Source of the DNA: PALSA-693 sp963780345
GTDB taxonomy: Bacteria; Actinomycetota; Acidimicrobiia; Acidimicrobiales; Palsa-688
DNA length: 64,000 bases
Direction of reading: 5' to 3'
NCBI GenBank assembly: GCA_963780345.1
Contig: CAWABU010000006.1
Coordinates: 186,001-250,000, forward strand
The position numbers and the translations under genes are program-made. Position 1 is the stretch's first letter; each line of letters begins with the position of its first letter. Below, one piece after another: positions 43,078-51,203 of the stretch. The notes beneath the pieces were generated by a model that was not told the DNA's origin, searched no databases, and saw only the letters and a program-made list of their open reading frames with translations.

Positions 43078-43944
43078 CTGCGCATCGCCTTTCTGGGCAC
43101 ACCGGAACCGGCGGTGGTGGTCCTCCAGGCCATCGTCGCCGCCGGCCATGACGTCGCCGTGGTGGTGAGCCGGGCCGACAAGCGTCGGGGCCGCCAGGAG
43201 GCCGCCCGGCCGAGCCCGGTCAAGGCGGCCGCCCTCGAGCTGGGCTTGCCGGTGAGCAGCCGGCCCGAGGACGCGGCCGAGGTGGGGGCCGAGCTCGGAG
43301 TGGTGGTGGCGTTCGGCCGGATCCTCAAAAAGGACCTGCTCGACCGGCTGCCGCTCGTCAATGCCCATTTCTCGCTCCTGCCCCGATGGCGGGGCGCGGC
43401 GCCGGTGGAGCGGGCCATCCTGGCCGGCGACCCCGTGACCGGCGTCTGCCTGATGGCGATCGACGAGGGTCTCGACACGGGGCCGGTCTACCGGTGTGAG
43501 TCGTCGGCCATCGGAGAGGAGGAGACGGCGCCCGAGCTGCGGTCCCGGCTGGCGGATCAGGCGGCCACCATGATCGTCGAGCTGCTGGCCACCGGCCCGG
43601 GAACGCCGACGCCTCAATCCGGTCTGGCCACCTATGCCGACAAGATCGAGCCCGCCGACCTGTGGCTGGACTGGAGCCTTGACGCGGTGCAGTTGCACCG
43701 GGTGGTGCGGTTGGGCCGGGCCTGGACCACCTGGCGCGAGCATCGGTTGCTGGTGCTGGCCGGGCGGGTCGTTGACCCCCCGGCCGGGGGAGGGCCTCCC
43801 GGCCGCCTGGAGGGCGACGTGGTGGCGACCGGGCGCGGGGGGCTCCGCCTGCTTACCGTCCAGCCGGAGGGGCGAGGCCCCGTGGCGGCGGCCGACTGGA
43901 TCCGGGGGGCCCGGCCCCGACCGGGCGAGCTCCTCGGGTCGTGA
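43078..43944 (+). CDS. fmt: Methionyl-tRNA formyltransferase, apparent CUG start
   Basis: A 288-residue enzyme that formylates initiator Met-tRNA. The N-terminal fold MRIAFLGTPEPAVVVLQAIV is encoded from CTG 43078; def's in-frame TAA ends 3 nt earlier, so no ATG, GTG or TTG can include it. GGGAG at 43066-43070 is well placed for CTG. The next standard codon, GTG 43114, would delete the first strand and the GTPE loop. The catalytic NAHFSLLPRWRGAAP and AIDEGLDTGPV with Asn, His and Asp are intact. The stop overlaps the rsmB GTG. Confidence 0.93.
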   Translation: MRIAFLGTPEPAVVVLQAIVAAGHDVAVVVSRADKRRGRQEAARPSPVKAAALELGLPVSSRPEDAAEVGAELGVVVAFGRILKKDLLDRLPLVNAHFSLLPRWRGAAPVERAILAGDPVTGVCLMAIDEGLDTGPVYRCESSAIGEEETAPELRSRLADQAATMIVELLATGPGTPTPQSGLATYADKIEPADLWLDWSLDAVQLHRVVRLGRAWTTWREHRLLVLAGRVVDPPAGGGPPGRLEGDVVATGRGGLRLLTVQPEGRGPVAAADWIRGARPRPGELLGS

Positions 43945-45266
43945 GCCAGGCGGCCGCCCACCCCCACCCGGACAAGCCCAGCTCAGGCCGGCCCATCCCA
44001 GGCCAGTCGAGCCCGGGCCAGTCGAGCCCGGGCCAGTCGAGCCCGGGCCAGCCGAGCCCAGGCCAGCTGAGCCCGGGCCGGCCCAGACCAGCCCAGGCCG
44101 GCCCGGACGCCCCCGTCCGGCGCGCCCGCCGCCTGGCCGTCGAGGCGCTGATGGCCGTGGACGGGGGCGCCCGGGCCAACGTGGTGGTCCCCGAACTGCT
44201 CGACAGCTGCGAGCTCGACACCAGGGACCGAGCTCTCGTCACCGAGCTGGCGTACGGGGCCTGCCGGATGCAGCGGGCCTGTGACTGGCTGACCGGCCGC
44301 CACACCCGCGGCCGCGTCGACGCCCAGGTGCGAGCCGCTCTCCGGGTCGGCGCCTACCAGCTCGGCTGGACGCGCATCCCCCCGCACGCGGCGGTGTCGG
44401 CGACCGTCGACGTGGTGGGCGGCCCGGGTCGCGCCGTCGTCAACGCCATCCTGCGCCGGGTCGCGACCGACCTGGGCCGCGGTCCGGTGCCCTGGCCGGA
44501 TCCAGCCACCGAGCTCAGCTATCCGGACTGGGTCGTCGCCCGGCTGGCCCGGGATCTCGGACCGGCCTCGGCGCGCTCCGCCCTGGTGGCCATGAACCGG
44601 CCGGCGTCGATGACCGTGCGGCCGGACGGCTACGTCCAGGACCGGGCCAGCCAGCTGGTGTCGGCCCACGTCGGCGCCCGGCCCGGTGAACGCATTCTCG
44701 ATGTGTGCGCGGCGCCGGGCGGGAAGGCCACCGCCCTGGCGGCCGCCGCCCTGAGTGGGGGTGGACCGGCGCTGGTGGTGGCGGCGGACCTGTCACCCGG
44801 TCGGGCTACGACGGTGGCGGCCAACGCCACCCGCCTGGACACCCGCGACCTGGCCGTGGTGGTGGCCGACGGCCTCGTGCCGCCGTGGCGGCCGGCCAGC
44901 TTCGACCGGGTCCTGGTCGACGCGCCCTGTTCGGGCCTGGGCGTCCTGCGCCGGCGCCCCGACGCCCGCTGGCGGGTGCAGCCCGGCGACGTGCCCCGCC
45001 TGGCCGAGCTCCAGCGCCGGCTCCTCGCGGCCGCAGTGCCGCTCGTCCGGCCCGGAGGAGTCCTCGTGTACAGCGTGTGCACCCTGACCAGGGAGGAGAC
45101 CGCCGGCATCGACAGCTGGCTGGCCCGGACCGCGCCGGCCCTCCAGCCGCTGCCGCCGCCCGGGGCGCCGTGGCAAAAAGCGGGCCGCGGGGCGCTCCTC
45201 GTCCCGCAGGCGGCCGACACCGATGGCATGTACGTTCTGACCCTCCGGATCCCTCCAGTAGGGTGA
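43941..45266 (+). CDS. rsmB: 16S rRNA m5C methyltransferase RsmB/Sun
   Basis: A 441-residue protein with a NusB-like N-terminal RNA-binding domain (ARRLAVEALMAVDGGARAN, DTRDRALVTELAYGACRMQR) and a SAM methyltransferase domain (ILDVCAAPGGKATALAA, DRVLVDAPCSGLGVLRRRPD, VLVYSVCTLTREE). Both catalytic cysteines are present (DAPCSG and SVCTL). The first 55 residues are a Pro/Ser/Gly-rich extension with SPGQS repeats encoded by a 15-bp minisatellite. GTG overlaps the fmt stop. The def-fmt-rsmB-rpe order is common in actinobacteria. Confidence 0.94.
   Translation: MSQAAAHPHPDKPSSGRPIPGQSSPGQSSPGQSSPGQPSPGQLSPGRPRPAQAGPDAPVRRARRLAVEALMAVDGGARANVVVPELLDSCELDTRDRALVTELAYGACRMQRACDWLTGRHTRGRVDAQVRAALRVGAYQLGWTRIPPHAAVSATVDVVGGPGRAVVNAILRRVATDLGRGPVPWPDPATELSYPDWVVARLARDLGPASARSALVAMNRPASMTVRPDGYVQDRASQLVSAHVGARPGERILDVCAAPGGKATALAAAALSGGGPALVVAADLSPGRATTVAANATRLDTRDLAVVVADGLVPPWRPASFDRVLVDAPCSGLGVLRRRPDARWRVQPGDVPRLAELQRRLLAAAVPLVRPGGVLVYSVCTLTREETAGIDSWLARTAPALQPLPPPGAPWQKAGRGALLVPQAADTDGMYVLTLRIPPVG
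43995..44084. repeat. 15-bp in-frame tandem repeat in rsmB
   Basis: Units of GGCCAGTCGAGCCCG and close variants repeat about five times in frame and encode the SPGQ(S/P/L) series of the RsmB N-terminal extension. Confidence 0.7.
45259..45264 (+). promoter_or_regulatory. -10 hexamer of rpe at the end of rsmB
   Basis: TAGGGT ends on the T of the rsmB TGA stop and lies 6 nt before the rpe GTG at 45271. Confidence 0.45.
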
Positions 45267-45270
45267 GCCG

Positions 45271-45936
45271 GTGGTTCGAATCGCCCCTTCGATCCTCTCC
45301 GCCGACTTCGCCGCCCTCGGGGCGGAGATCGATCGGGTCCGGCCCGAGACGGACTGGCTGCACGTCGACGTCATGGACGGCCACTTTGTGCCCAACCTGA
45401 CCATCGGGCCCCCGGTAGTGGCGGCCATCCGCCGGCACACCGACACGTATCTGGACTGCCATCTGATGATGACCAACCCGGGCGAGTACCTGGACGCCTT
45501 TGCCCAGGCCGGCGCCAACCACTGCACGGTCCACGTCGAGGTGGACGGCACCCGGGGCCTGATCGACGCTATGCGCAAATTGGGGCTGGGCACCGGTCTG
45601 GCCATCAATCCTGAGACCCCGTTCGAGGCGTGCGAGCCGTGGCTGGCGGAGATCGACCTGTTGTTGGTCATGTCGGTGCATCCGGGCTTCGGAGGGCAGC
45701 GGTTCATGCCGGTGGCCGTCGAGAAGATCGCCCGGGCGGCGGAGATGGCGCGCCGGCAGCGGCTGGACCTCATCATCGAGGTCGACGGGGGGATCGACGC
45801 CAGGACCGTGGCGCAGGTCGCCGAGGCCGGCGCCGACACCTTCGTGGCGGGCAGTGCCATTTTCGACCACCGGGATCCAGTGGCCGCGGCCCGGGCCATC
45901 AGAGAGGCCGCCAGCGCGGCCGTGGCCGGGCGATGA
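45271..45936 (+). CDS. rpe: Ribulose-phosphate 3-epimerase
   Basis: A 221-residue TIM-barrel metal-dependent epimerase linking ribulose-5-P and xylulose-5-P. IAPSILSADFAALGAEIDRV, DWLHVDVMDGHFVPNLTIGP, DCHLMMTNPGEYLDAF, LLLVMSVHPGFGGQRFMP, IIEVDGGIDARTVAQVAEAG and FVAGSAIF are all present, including the His/Asp metal ligands. Ribulose-5-P is also the RibB substrate, which fits the riboflavin genes that follow. GTG start; stop overlaps the next ATG. Confidence 0.96.
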   Translation: MVRIAPSILSADFAALGAEIDRVRPETDWLHVDVMDGHFVPNLTIGPPVVAAIRRHTDTYLDCHLMMTNPGEYLDAFAQAGANHCTVHVEVDGTRGLIDAMRKLGLGTGLAINPETPFEACEPWLAEIDLLLVMSVHPGFGGQRFMPVAVEKIARAAEMARRQRLDLIIEVDGGIDARTVAQVAEAGADTFVAGSAIFDHRDPVAAARAIREAASAAVAGR

Positions 45937-46445
45937 CGGGCGGGCCAGAGCCGTCCGCCGCAGGGCCCGGGAGCCGACTCCAGGCCAAGGTGGTCACCGT
46001 GTCCGACGGGGTCATCGCCGGCACCAGGGAGGATCGTTCAGGAGCGGCCCTGGCCGATGCGCTCGAAGCGGCCGGGTTCGAAGTGGTGGAGCGGTCCGTC
46101 GTCGCTGACGGCGTGGCGTCGGTGGCCGGGGAGCTGGCCCGTTTGAGCGCCAGCTTCGCGGGTCTGGTGGTGACAACCGGCGGCACCGGCTTCGGGCCGC
46201 GTGACCAGACGCCGGAGGGCACCCGGGAGATTCTTGAACGCGACGCCCCCGGCCTGGCCGAGGCCATGCGGTTGGTCAACCCCCTCGGACGGCTCTCCCG
46301 GGCGGTCGCTGGCGTCCGGGGTCACGCCATCATCCTCAACACTCCGGGGTCACCGGCGGGGGCGGTGGAGTGCCTGCAGAGCGTCCTCGACGTGATACCC
46401 CACGCCCTGGCCCTGCTGGGCGCGCAACCTACCCGCCACCCTTAA
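45933..46445 (+). CDS. MoaB/Mog-like molybdopterin-binding protein
   Basis: A 170-residue protein of the MoaB/Mog family. VVTVSDGVIAGTREDRSGAA opens the fold; VVTTGGTGFGPRDQTPEGTR is the molybdopterin-binding core, and AIILNTPGSPAGAVECLQSV follows. The family adenylylates molybdopterin, but no other molybdenum-cofactor gene is in the window. It lies between rpe and ribD in an apparent operon; a similar placement is seen in other actinobacteria. ATG overlaps the rpe stop. Confidence 0.88.
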   Translation: MTGGPEPSAAGPGSRLQAKVVTVSDGVIAGTREDRSGAALADALEAAGFEVVERSVVADGVASVAGELARLSASFAGLVVTTGGTGFGPRDQTPEGTREILERDAPGLAEAMRLVNPLGRLSRAVAGVRGHAIILNTPGSPAGAVECLQSVLDVIPHALALLGAQPTRHP

Positions 46446-46453
46446 CACCGCCC

Positions 46454-46471
46454 ATGACCGCCCCCTCGTGA
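46454..46471 (+). other. Five-codon micro-ORF before ribD
   Basis: ATG 46454 reads MTAPS to a TGA that overlaps the ribD GTG 46468. It resembles the ribD start (ATGACCGCC and GTGACCGGC), a likely 14-bp start duplication. Confidence 0.35.
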
Positions 46472-47478
46472 CCGGCCCGGTGGACGAGGCCTGGATGGCG
46501 GAGGCCATCGCCCTCGGCCGCGGCGTCCGGGCCGACACCTCGCCGAATCCGTGGGTGGGCGCGCTGGTCGTGCCCGAAGGTGACCAGCCAGCCGCCGAAG
46601 GGGCCACCCAACCGCCGGGCGGCCCCCACGCGGAGGTCGTGGCGCTCGAGCTGGCCGGGGTCGCCGCTCGCAACGCCACGGTCTACGTGACCCTCGAACC
46701 GTGCGCCCATCACGGACGAACCCCGCCGTGCACGGACGCCCTCATCGCCGCCGGCGTCCGCCGGGTGGTCGTCGGCGTTCTGGATCCCGATCCGCAGGTC
46801 TCCGGCCGGGGCGTGCAGCGACTGCGGGACGCCGGTATCGAGGTCGAGGTGGGAGTGGCCGCGGCCGAGGTGACCGCATCCCTTCGGCCCTATCTGGCCC
46901 ATCGTCAGCGGGGCCGCCCCTGGGTGGTACTGAAGCTGGCCGCCACCCTGGACGGCCGCATCGCCGCCCCGGACGGCTCCAGCCAGTGGATTACCGGGCC
47001 GGCGGCCCGCATGGACGTTCATCAGCTGCGCGCCGAAAGCGACGCCATCCTGGTCGGTGCGGCGACGGTGCGGGCCGACAATCCATCCCTCACGGTCCGC
47101 GAGGTGACGGGTCGGGATCCGCTTCGCGTCGTCCTGGGCCGGCCGCCCGTCGACGCCCGGGTGCACCCGGCCCTGGTCCATGATGGACCGCTCGAGCCGC
47201 TGCTGGACGAGCTCGGTCACCGCGGCGTGGTCCAGCTCCTCGTCGAGGGCGGGGCGCGCGTGGCGGCATCCTTTCACCGGAGCGGGCTGGTCGACCAGTA
47301 CGTGCTCTACCTGGCCCCGGCCCTGCTCGGCGGCGACGACGGGGTGCCGCTCTTCGCCGGTCCTGGTGCCTCGAGCCTGGCCGGGGCCTGGCGGGGCCGG
47401 ATAGCCGATCTCCGCCGGCTCGGACCGGACCTGCGCATCGATCTTTTGGCTGGAACCGTCGAGGGTGCCGTACCGTAA
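46468..47478 (+). CDS. ribD: Bifunctional riboflavin deaminase/reductase RibD
   Basis: A 336-residue two-domain enzyme for the second and third riboflavin steps. The zinc deaminase domain has PHAEVVALELAG and EPCAHHGRTPPCTDALIAAG (His and two Cys ligands, catalytic Glu). The reductase domain begins near residue 145 (WVVLKLAATLDGRIA, GAATVRADNPSLTVR, LLVEGGARVAASF). An unusual short Pro/Gly insert, EGDQPAAEGATQPP, sits before the HAE motif. The end overlaps a -10 for ribE. Confidence 0.95.
   Translation: MTGPVDEAWMAEAIALGRGVRADTSPNPWVGALVVPEGDQPAAEGATQPPGGPHAEVVALELAGVAARNATVYVTLEPCAHHGRTPPCTDALIAAGVRRVVVGVLDPDPQVSGRGVQRLRDAGIEVEVGVAAAEVTASLRPYLAHRQRGRPWVVLKLAATLDGRIAAPDGSSQWITGPAARMDVHQLRAESDAILVGAATVRADNPSLTVREVTGRDPLRVVLGRPPVDARVHPALVHDGPLEPLLDELGHRGVVQLLVEGGARVAASFHRSGLVDQYVLYLAPALLGGDDGVPLFAGPGASSLAGAWRGRIADLRRLGPDLRIDLLAGTVEGAVP
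47471..47476 (+). promoter_or_regulatory. -10 hexamer of ribE at the ribD stop
   Basis: TACCGT shares its last T with the ribD TAA and lies 6 nt before GTG 47483. Confidence 0.45.
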
Positions 47479-47482
47479 GCAT

Positions 47483-48130
47483 GTGTTCACCGGGATCGTC
47501 GAGGAGATGGGAACGCTGGTCGCGACGGATCCCATCGATTCAGGCACCACCGATCAGGGCCGGCGGCTGGTGCTGGCCGCGGCCACCGTCATCGACGGGG
47601 CCAGGATCGGCGATTCCATCTCCGTTAACGGCTGCTGCCTCACCGTCGTCGACCTTGGCCCCGGCTGGTGGGCCGCCGACGCCGTCCCGGAGACCCTGGG
47701 GCGAACCAACCTCGGCGACCTGCGACCCGGTGATCCGGTCAACCTGGAGCGGGCCGCCGAGCTGGGCAGTCGCCTCGGAGGCCACCTGGTCCAGGGGCAC
47801 GTCGACGCGGTCGGCCGGATCGTGGCGCCGGCGCCGGCGCTGGAGATCCAGCTGCGCGGGGAGCTGACCGCCTACCTGGTCGAAAAGGGCTCGGTCACGG
47901 TGGACGGCATCAGTCTGACCGTGGTCAACGTGACCGACGACGGCTTTTCGGTGGCCGTGATCCCCCACACCATGGCGGTCACCACCCTGGGCCGGAAGGC
48001 CGCCGGGGACCCGGTCAACATCGAGGTGGACGTGATTGCCAAATACGCCGCCCGGCTCCTGCAGGCGGGCCTCGAGACCCCATACCGGGCGGTTGGCGTG
48101 CCCGGCCTGGCCATAACCCGAGAGGACTGA
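47483..48130 (+). CDS. ribE: Riboflavin synthase alpha chain
   Basis: A 215-residue enzyme that dismutates two lumazines to riboflavin. Two lumazine-binding barrels are visible: FTGIVEEMG through GDSISVNGCCLTVVDL, and LVQGHVDAVGRIV through GSVTVDGISLTVVNV and PHTMAVTTLG. GTG 47483 yields VFTGIVEEMG, the almost invariant family start, and lies 6 nt after a -10 hexamer. An ORF start at 47465 would add six extra residues and is less likely. Confidence 0.95.
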   Translation: MFTGIVEEMGTLVATDPIDSGTTDQGRRLVLAAATVIDGARIGDSISVNGCCLTVVDLGPGWWAADAVPETLGRTNLGDLRPGDPVNLERAAELGSRLGGHLVQGHVDAVGRIVAPAPALEIQLRGELTAYLVEKGSVTVDGISLTVVNVTDDGFSVAVIPHTMAVTTLGRKAAGDPVNIEVDVIAKYAARLLQAGLETPYRAVGVPGLAITRED

Positions 48131-48134
48131 CCCC

Positions 48135-49352
48135 GTGCCCACCGCCACCATCGCTGAGGCCATCGCCGCTATCGCCGCCGGCCAGATGGTCGTCGTCGTT
48201 GACGACGAGGACCGTGAGAACGAGGGCGACCTCATCGTCGCGGCGGAGCACGCCACCCCCGAGGTCATGGCGTTTTTCGTGCGGCACACCTCCGGGCTGA
48301 TCTGCGCGTCGGTGACCTCCCAGCGGGCGGATGAGCTCGACCTGCCCTTGATGGTGGCCCGCAACACCGAGTCCCAGCGGACCGCCTTCACCGTCACCGT
48401 CGATTACCGGCTGGGGACGACCACGGGGATCTCCGCCACCGACCGGTCGTTGACGGCGAGGGCGCTGGTCGATCCGGCGACCCGACCCGAGGACCTCAAT
48501 CGCCCCGGCCACCTCCATGTGCTGCGAGCCCGCGACGGAGGGGTGCTCAAGCGGGCCGGCCACACCGAGGCGGCGGTCGACATGGCTCGCCTGGCCGGGC
48601 TGACCCCCGCCGGCGTCCTTTGTGAGGTGGTCACCGACGACGGCCTCGGTATGGCCCGCCTCCCCGACCTGGAGAAGTTCGCGGCGCGCCACGACCTCCT
48701 GCTGGTGACCATCGCGGACCTCATCCGCCACCGGCGCCAGACCGAGCGGCTGGTCCGCCGCACGGCCGAGGCTCGCCTGCCGACCGAGCACGGCGTCTTC
48801 CGCTGTATCGCCTACCAGAGCGTCATCGACCAGGAGGCCCACCTGGCCTTCGTCATGGGCGAGCCCGCCGGAGAGGAGGACGTGCTCGTCCGGGTGCACA
48901 GTGAGTGCCTGACCGGCGACGTGTTCGGTTCCCGTCGTTGCGATTGTGGGGCCCAGCTCCAGGCCGCGCTCCGGATGATCGCCGACGCCGGGACCGGCGC
49001 GGTCGTCTACCTGCGGGGCCACGAGGGCCGGGGGATCGGCATCACCCACAAGCTTCAGGCCTACGAGTTGCAGGACGGAGGGCTGGACACCGTGGACGCC
49101 AACGTCGAGCTGGGCCTGCCCATCGACAGCCGCGAGTACGGTATCGGCGCCCAGATCCTCGTGGACCTGGGGATCACCACCATGCGGCTTCTGACCAACA
49201 ATCCGGCCAAGCGGGGCGGCCTCGAGGGCTTCGGGCTGCAGATCGTCGAGCGGGTGCCGATCCACACCATCCCCAATGAGGAGAACATCCGGTACCTGCA
49301 GACCAAGCGGGACCGGCTCGGCCACCTGTTCGATGAAGGAGGGGTTTCGTGA
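48135..49352 (+). CDS. ribBA: Bifunctional DHBP synthase / GTP cyclohydrolase II
   Basis: A 405-residue fusion. The RibB half (about 1-200) has VVDDEDRENEGDLIVAAEHA, HTSGLICASVT, DRPGHL-type LNRPGHLHVLRARDGGVLKR and GHTEAAVDMARLAG. The RibA half has VRVHSECLTGDVFGSRRCDC with the three zinc cysteines, YLRGHEGRGIGITHKLQAYE and RLLTNNPAKRGGLEGFGL. It makes both riboflavin precursors, from ribulose-5-P and GTP. GTG start 5 nt after ribE; stop overlaps ribH. Confidence 0.96.
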   Translation: MPTATIAEAIAAIAAGQMVVVVDDEDRENEGDLIVAAEHATPEVMAFFVRHTSGLICASVTSQRADELDLPLMVARNTESQRTAFTVTVDYRLGTTTGISATDRSLTARALVDPATRPEDLNRPGHLHVLRARDGGVLKRAGHTEAAVDMARLAGLTPAGVLCEVVTDDGLGMARLPDLEKFAARHDLLLVTIADLIRHRRQTERLVRRTAEARLPTEHGVFRCIAYQSVIDQEAHLAFVMGEPAGEEDVLVRVHSECLTGDVFGSRRCDCGAQLQAALRMIADAGTGAVVYLRGHEGRGIGITHKLQAYELQDGGLDTVDANVELGLPIDSREYGIGAQILVDLGITTMRLLTNNPAKRGGLEGFGLQIVERVPIHTIPNEENIRYLQTKRDRLGHLFDEGGVS

Positions 49353-49816
49353 CGGTGTACGAGGGTCACCTGCGGGGCGACGGGCTCCGGGTGGCGATCG
49401 CGGCCAGCCGCTTCAACGAGACCATCGTGGTGCGGCTGGTGGACGGCGCCCTCGACGGCCTGCGCCGTCACGGGGTCGATCCCGAGGCCATCGACGTGGC
49501 CTGGGCGCCCGGGGCCTTCGAGCTCCCCCTGGTCGCGGCCCGCCTGGCGGGCACCGGCCTCTACGATGCGGTGATCACGGTGGGGGCGGTCATTCGGGGG
49601 GCCACCGGCCACTACGACGTGGTGGCCGGCCAGTGCGCCGCCGGCGTGCAGCGGGCCCAGCTCGACGCCGGGGTGCCGATCGTCTTCGGGGTGCTCACCA
49701 CCGACACCATCGAGCAGGCCGTCGAACGCTCCGGGACCAAAGCCGGCAACAAGGGCTTTGAGGCCGCCGCGGCCGCCATCGAGATGGCCAGCCTGCTGGC
49801 CCAGCTGCCCAAGTAG
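49349..49816 (+). CDS. ribH: 6,7-dimethyl-8-ribityllumazine synthase
   Basis: A 155-residue capsid-forming synthase. VAIAASRFNETIVVRLVDGA, VAWAPGAFELPLVAARLAGT, VGAVIRGATGHYDVVAGQCA, VPIVFGVLTTDTIEQAVERS and the GNKGFEAAAAAIEMA end are all canonical, with the catalytic-region His in GHYD. It condenses the RibB and RibD products. GTG overlaps the ribBA stop. Confidence 0.96.
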   Translation: MTVYEGHLRGDGLRVAIAASRFNETIVVRLVDGALDGLRRHGVDPEAIDVAWAPGAFELPLVAARLAGTGLYDAVITVGAVIRGATGHYDVVAGQCAAGVQRAQLDAGVPIVFGVLTTDTIEQAVERSGTKAGNKGFEAAAAAIEMASLLAQLPK

Positions 49817-49830
49817 GGCCGAGAGGCGCC

Positions 49831-49874
49831 GAGCCAGTGGCGCCGGAGCCAGTGGCGCCGAGCCAGTGGCGCCG
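49831..49874. repeat. 15-bp tandem repeat between ribH and hisG
   Basis: GAGCCAGTGGCGCCG occurs at 49831, 49846 and 49860 with minor length variation. The 123-nt gap has no gene; hisE, usually beside hisG in actinobacteria, is absent. Confidence 0.6.
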
Positions 49875-49925
49875 GGGCCGGCGCCCGTGTCGCCGGCTCG
49901 CGCCGAGGAGGCCCGTCGCCCGCAG

Positions 49926-49931
49926 TAGGGT
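49926..49931 (+). promoter_or_regulatory. -10 hexamer of hisG (leaderless type)
   Basis: TAGGGT lies 8 nt before the hisG GTG at 49940. Confidence 0.5.
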
Positions 49932-49939
49932 GCGGCCTG

Positions 49940-50815
49940 GTGCTGCGCCTGGTGCTTCCCAAAGGCTCACTTGAACGGGCCACCCTGGACCTCTTCGAAG
50001 CCGCCGATCTGGCGGTGCAGCGGGCTTCGGACGTGGATTATCGGGCCACCATCGACGATCCCCGGGTCTCGGAGGTGCGGATCCTGCGCCCGCAAGAGAT
50101 CCCGGAGTACGTCGCGGAGGGTCTGTTCGACCTGGGCGTCACCGGCCGGGATTGGATCGAGGAGACCGAGTCCAAGGTGACCACGCTGGGCGAGCTGCGC
50201 TACAGCAAGGCCAGCTCCCGTCCGATCCGGCTGGTCATGGCGGTGAGCGCGGACTCCCCGGTGCGGAGCGTAAGTGAGCTGCCGGCCGGGGTGCGGGTCT
50301 CAACCGAGTACCCGGGTCTGACCCGGCGTTTCCTGGCGGCCCACGGGATCGAGGCGGAAGTGCGCCTGTCGCACGGTGCCACCGAGGCCAAGGTCCCGGA
50401 GATCGCCGACGCCGTGGTTGAGATCACCGAGACGGGGAGGGCCCTGCGGGCCGCCGGCCTGCGAATCATCGACACCGTGCTCGAGTCGTACACGGAGTTG
50501 ATCGCCAACCCGATCTCCCATGCCGACGACGTCAAGCGTCACGCCATGGAACAGTTGCTGACGCTTCTCAACGGCACCCTGATCGCCCGGGGCCGGGTGC
50601 TGGTGAAGCTCAACGTGGCCGAGCCTGACCTGGGTGCCATCATCCCCCTGCTCCCGGCGATGAAGTCGCCGACGGTGTCGAAGCTCTACGGCGAGGACGC
50701 CTTCGCGGTGGAGGCGGTGGTGCCGAAGGATGCCATCAACACCCTGATTCCCGCCCTCAAGGACCACGGCGCCACCGACATCATCGAGCTGCCGATCGCC
50801 AAGATCGTGCCGTGA
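49940..50815 (+). CDS. hisG: ATP phosphoribosyltransferase, long (HisG-L) form
   Basis: A 291-residue first enzyme of histidine synthesis, coupling ATP and PRPP. LVLPKGSLERATLDLFEAAD opens the fold, GLFDLGVTGRDWIEE and the PRPP segment IADAVVEITETGRALRAAGL follow, and a C-terminal regulatory domain (about residues 210-291, LNVAEPDLGAIIPLLPAMKS, VVPKDAINTLIPALKDHGAT) marks the long form that is feedback-inhibited by histidine. It needs no HisZ. Stop overlaps the start of the following broken gene. Confidence 0.96.
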   Translation: MLRLVLPKGSLERATLDLFEAADLAVQRASDVDYRATIDDPRVSEVRILRPQEIPEYVAEGLFDLGVTGRDWIEETESKVTTLGELRYSKASSRPIRLVMAVSADSPVRSVSELPAGVRVSTEYPGLTRRFLAAHGIEAEVRLSHGATEAKVPEIADAVVEITETGRALRAAGLRIIDTVLESYTELIANPISHADDVKRHAMEQLLTLLNGTLIARGRVLVKLNVAEPDLGAIIPLLPAMKSPTVSKLYGEDAFAVEAVVPKDAINTLIPALKDHGATDIIELPIAKIVP

Positions 50816-51062
50816 TGGGGTCGCGTCGCCTGGTGGGGACGGTGGTGCGCTTCGACGAGGGGTCGGGCTGGGCGACATCGAGGCGGTTGGGGCGATCGGG
50901 GAGGGTGCGGGCGACGGCGAGGCCGGGCGCTACCCGTTCCACTGCACCCAGATCGCCGACGGCAGCCGCACCGTGGCCGTCGGGGCCCGGGTCAGCTTCG
51001 GTTTGCTGGCGGGCCGGGCCGGGCGGTGGGAGGCGGCCGACATCCGGGCGGCCACGGAGTGA
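50812..51062 (+). pseudogene. Cold-shock-domain-like protein, frameshifted
   Basis: GTG 50812 (or ATG 50815) overlaps the hisG stop and encodes GSRRLVGTVVRFDEGSG, the first strand of a cold-shock-like fold. After about 50865 the frame must change by -1 (a missing base) to continue LGDIEAVGAIGEGAGDGEAG then RYPFHCTQIADGSRTVAVGA and RVSFGLLAGRAGRWEAADIR, ending at TGA 51060-51062. The PFHCTQIADGSRT segment is typical of the actinobacterial CSD-like proteins. Either decayed or a sequencing error. Confidence 0.7.
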
Positions 51063-51203
51063 GTGGGACTGGGCCCCGGCGGCCCGGCGGGTGGAGTGCC
51101 GGCCGGGACTCCGGACCTGGCGGCCTGGTCAGCAGGTAGATCCGCGCCCGGACCCGGGGGCCGGGCGTTGAGGTCCGGCCACTCGGCCAGGCCGGCCAGC
51201 GAT

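Noticed and set aside
46446..46467. FMN riboswitch before the riboflavin genes
   Set aside because: Only 22 nt separate moaB from ribD and no RFN element sequence is present; the ribE promoter lies inside ribD.
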